DNA of 57,453 nucleotides from Terfezia claveryi. Its lineage: Eukaryota; Ascomycota; Pezizomycetes; Pezizales; Pezizaceae. The DNA lies in NCBI GenBank assembly GCA_015179025.1, contig WHUX01000289.1, positions 1-57,453 on the forward strand, given 5' to 3'. The notes beneath the pieces are model-generated. The model was given only the letters and a program-made list of their open reading frames with translations, ran no database searches and was not told where the DNA came from. How positions within the stretch are numbered: position 1 is the stretch's first letter; each line of letters opens with the position of its first letter. The position numbers and the translations under genes are program-made. Shown here piece by piece: positions 54,668 to 57,453 of the stretch.

Positions 54668-55455
54668 ATGTCTAATGTTGAAGAAGTGGAAGGTGATGAG
54701 TTTGAAATCAAAAGCAAAGAGATTGTGGAAACCTTCGTTCAAGGAATTCGGGGTTTATGTGCAGAACAAGGAAAGGACTTCAGATATACAATGAATGATA
54801 TCGTGAAGGCCCTACCTACTATAGCTATGAGAACCAGGACATATAAGCCAAATGCCTGGAACATGAGCCTGCGAGTGGCCGCAAAGGAGATGCCGGCCGA
54901 ATTGAAGAAAGGTGGTAAAGAGCTACGAGGCCAACTGGCCAGGTATGCTAAGGAGCATGTATACACTGCGGAAAGAAAAGAGGAACTCGATGACATGGTT
55001 GAAGCGGAGAAGCAAGATCTTGTTTATGGGGTTAAAATTGTCACAGACCCAGTAGGGAAGGCACGGAAAAAGGCCTTGAAAGTATTGTCCAACTCGGTAA
55101 GTAACTAGCCAATGGCAAAGCCAATCCGAAAGGGTACTGGTAGATAGAGCACTCTTAACTAACCTATACCTTACAGTGTAATTATGCTCAGGAGTTAGGG
55201 ATTCATATAATCTTAATGGCAGCTTCTTCAGAAGATAAACTGCATATTGCAACTGAGGGGCTTGCGGAGAAGTTTGCCGTCCTCCAGGACGTCAAAAAGG
55301 TTGGTATTCCGCAGTTTGAGCTGCTCATTCGTGGTGGAATGATTGAAGAGGAAGCCAGGGAGGCTGTAGCTCAAAAAGCGGTTAAAAGTAGAGACCAAGC
55401 AAGGAAAGAATGTACTAATGCTTTACTGAAGGCAATAAGTGAGTTAGTCCTGTAA
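54668..55455 (+). CDS. Intron-containing gene with HMG-like PNAWN motif
   Basis: Exon 1 is 54668-55096 and exon 2 is 55177-55455. The intron starts GTAAGT, ends TTACAG and has CTAAC 14-20 bp before its end; the phase is 0 on both sides. The product is 235 residues. It reads MSNVEEVEGDEFEIKSKEIV, then YKPNAWNMSLRVAAKEMP with a basic helical region (KELRGQLARYAKEHVYTAER), after the splice NYAQELGIHIILMAASSEDK, and ends KAISELVL. The PNAWN motif followed by basic helices recalls HMG-box-like proteins common near fungal transposons; that memory is not a search result. No stop or frameshift, so it may be functional. Divergent from nothing; it runs tail-to-tail with the transposase. Confidence 0.7.
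55097..55176 (+). other. Spliceosomal intron in the PNAWN gene
   Basis: 80 bp, GTAAGT donor, CTAAC branch site (55159-55163), TACAG acceptor. It contains in-frame stops (GTA AGT AAC TAG), so retention would truncate the protein at codon 147. Confidence 0.85.
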
Positions 55456-55608
55456 TTCTTCTGGTCTCTAATACCTTTAACTTACACTACTTCAATCAAG
55501 ACGAACAGATAAAACGCCCAAATAAACCGATGAAGTCAGTTCCACGCCAGTCAGGTATGTTTCTGGAGAGCCTAAAGAATGCTGGGCTGAGAGTGTCATG
55601 GCCGAAGG

Positions 55609-55850
55609 ACATCAGGAAAAAAAATTTGGCGTCTGGACGCAGCACCAAGCGTCCGGACGCCGATTTTGGTCCTGTGTGTCCTGTGCGTCCGGACGTCCTA
55701 CTGCGTCGCAACTCTGTCCAGACGACACCACCGCCACAGCTGCGTCGCGATAACCGTCCGGACGACACCACAGCCCCCGCTGCGTCGGAATACGATCCTG
55801 ACGCCATTCGTCACGGCATTTGCGTCGGACGCTAATTACTTGCAAGCATT
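55609..55850. repeat. GC-rich block with CGTCCGGACG palindromes
   Basis: It starts ACATCAGGAAAAAAAATTTG with GCGTCTGGACGC, the same sequence type as at 4062 and 40193. Within 200 bp there are several copies of GCGTC(C/T)GGACGC or CGTCCGGACG. The opposite terminus was not identified. It lies between the PNAWN gene and the end of transposase 2. Confidence 0.6.
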
Positions 55851-56011
55851 CTGTCGGGCGATCTGTCTCTGTCTGTGTTACTCCTAGACGTCACGTATCT
55901 GATTTACGACATACATATTTGACTGCGCAATACTCTATATATATTCTATTCAAGTTCTTGTATTGTTCTGCCAGCTATATCTTGATTATTCTTCTGCGAG
56001 CTACCGGGTTT
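55851..56011. other. 3' flank of Plavaka-type gene 2
   Basis: Non-coding sequence between the GC-rich block and the transposase stop. Nothing recognised. Confidence 0.4.
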
Positions 56012-57453
56012 CTAGTTTCCATCATGAATATCATTCCATGTATGGAGATCAATACGGTTATTAACAATGTAAAGCTCTTGATCATGAATGGGATAAGATG
56101 GGCCATGCCCTCTATGTCCGCAATTCTTATTACCTGATTCTTCTTCGGCAAGCCGACGCGCACCATGTCCTCTGGGCCATCTGGCGTCGATGACCTGACT
56201 ACTGTCATTAGTGAAACATGTGCAAGGCGGTACGTATCGTTGTTTCCTACTCGCAGTTTGAACACGGAATTTAGTTGGGCAGGAACCCTGCCGTCAAGTC
56301 CACTAGGGGCTTTCCCTGGTGCGGACTTGCGCCGTCGAACGAATACCCAGTCATGTCTTTCATCTTGGTTTCGGAACTTACCTCCAGTGCACCGCAGATG
56401 GTGTAACATGTACCCATTATCATTGAATGTGGGAACCGCGACTTGGAGGGTGTTAAATACCTCCACCGGGGTGTGTTGTAGACGTGTAACGTCGGACTCT
56501 AGGTCGGAGGACTGGGGGTAATTGCATGCAAGAAAGGTGCTTGTAAGACTGAGTAGGTCGGGTAGCTGGTATAGTGTCTGCAATGTTTGCAGATTATGTA
56601 TATCTTTTGTATTTATCAGCCCTTGCAACTTATGTCTGGTCTGGTCAGGGACAGCATCTCTCGGCAGATGTATACCCCACGTCGTCGGATGAAGGATGGT
56701 TCGTATTTCATCGGGTATATGGGGAAGCTCTGTAACCCATTGGGCAATATTCTTCTCGCGCATGGCGAAATTGTGTGCTCACGTGTAGGTCTGAATCACT
56801 TGAGGTACCGCATTGACATGATTGCTCCGCCGGTATCCATCCTTGAGAGGCTTATGTAAAGCCTCACAGATATCTGTTGAAAATTGCGGCAGAGATCCAT
56901 ATTACGCAATTTGATCTGCAAAATGTGAAATCAAATGCATTTTTGGAAAATTGTAGTGTGCCCCACTGGTCAGCATGTCATGGACCAATTCCTCCGCCTC
57001 TTCCTGTAGCTCATGCTGTAGCTTCCGCCGTTTTGTTTGGGTCGCTGGATGTGATTCATCTGACGCAAGCAGTCGGAGATGTTCCGCACGGAGGTCTTTC
57101 GATGCCAACGTTGCTGCGGCTTTAGAGGACTTGGATGCTCGAAACCGAAGAAATAGTTCCTTGTATTTGTGGATGTCCTCAAGATAATCCTTCATTAATT
57201 GGATCGTTCCCGGGGTGTGGACCTTGTACTGTGCAATTAGGATAAAGTCGGTGATATACCTAACACACAATATTGCCTTATGGCACGATGCTTTATGTCG
57301 GGTCGCAAGAGCAAGGGCGTCAGAGGTCCGACTGAGTGCAGCAGCAAATACTGCCAACAGTACCCGTAGTAGGTTCCGCATTTCTTTCCCTTGCCATTGG
57401 GAGACAGATCAGTATGCTTTGTTTGGTCTCGTAAACCCCGGGAATGGTAGCAA
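56012..57453 (-). pseudogene. Plavaka-type transposase 2, C-terminal part, N-terminus outside the window
   Basis: The open pieces are 57381-56902 and 56763-55975. They read RHKASCHKAILCVRYITDFI and AQYKVHTPGTIQLMKDYLED, then GAHYNFPKMHLISHFADQIA (the NxPKxHxxxH motif of this superfamily), QWVTELPHIPDEIRTILHPT and IADIEGMAHLIPF. One base shift later comes ELYIVNNRIDLHTWNDIHDG and the TAG at 56012. It aligns with transposase 1 at the end (VNNRIDFNMWNELY). A break around 56880 and the shift near 56080 suggest decay, though less than in copy 1. Confidence 0.85.

Larger units (their letters stand above)
51569..57453. mobile_element. Probable Plavaka/CACTA-like element, right end outside the window
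   Basis: It breaks the fourth satellite head at a sharp junction (51568/51569). It starts CACCTCTAGCATGCAGCTCG, fitting the CAC start of CACTA-like termini. Next come a strong hairpin (51592-51641), 46-bp subterminal repeats, two plus-strand genes (52942-54170, 54668-55455) and a minus-strand Plavaka-type transposase. The tail-to-tail arrangement and subterminal repeats suggest one unit, but the other terminus is not visible, so co-mobility is inference. Confidence 0.5.

Noticed and set aside
55495..55845. Overlapping Arg/Ser/Gly-rich ORFs on both strands
   Set aside because: They follow the GC-rich palindromic repeat block; all frames are open for the same reason.

Overview
This window looks like a TE-dense stretch of a filamentous fungal genome. 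It holds Ty3/gypsy elements with a chromodomain integrase, a Tad1-like LINE with a zinc-knuckle ORF1 and an RNase H, pogo-type and Plavaka-type (CACTA-like) transposases, and one gene with a short GT-AG intron carrying a CTAAC branch site. I cannot name the species. Only the two small genes at 52.9-55.5 kb resemble functional genes, and only the second appears intact. No rRNA, tRNA or CRISPR array was recognised.

Layout. 1-8080: Ty3/gypsy element 1 (minus strand, 5' LTR 7414-8080), carrying a 248-bp MITE, inserted into the integrase end of gypsy element 2 (8081 to about 14.4 kb, minus). 14.4-17.7 kb: relics, a solo LTR with a perfect 5-bp duplication (15274-15896), and a field of short AACCAGACTA-like motifs. 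17.7-36.4 kb: an unknown charged-protein gene (17680-18232 plus 35243-36445) split by a 17-kb gypsy element 3 (18233-35237). Element 3 is itself interrupted by an 8.5-kb nested LINE block (19865-28375, 12-bp target duplication) and by a 1.85-kb insert with a 24-bp minisatellite (31413-33261). 36.4-40.7 kb: candidate exons, a pogo/Tigger transposase with four nonsense codons, a 62-codon ORF and a 77-78-bp minisatellite. 40.9-44.2 kb: a decayed Plavaka-type transposase, then a second motif field. 45.2-51.6 kb: a composite satellite whose module is repeated four times (palindrome-bearing head, 16-bp minisatellite, conserved tail, 9-bp AT satellite), with a solo LTR inserted in module 2. 51.57-57.45 kb: a probable CACTA-like element breaking the last satellite module. 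It has a hairpin and 46-bp subterminal repeats, a C2H2 zinc-finger gene (frameshifted), an intron-containing gene with an HMG-like PNAWN motif, and a Plavaka-type transposase running off the right edge.

Several long frames (gypsy 3 pol, both LINE ORF1s, the pogo gene, the split gene) are broken by stop codons while the reading frame persists. That is the pattern expected from C-to-T/G-to-A decay such as repeat-induced point mutation. The nesting gives an order: gypsy 2 before gypsy 1 before its MITE; unknown gene before gypsy 3 before LINE-B before LINE-A; satellite before the solo LTR and before the 51.57-kb element.
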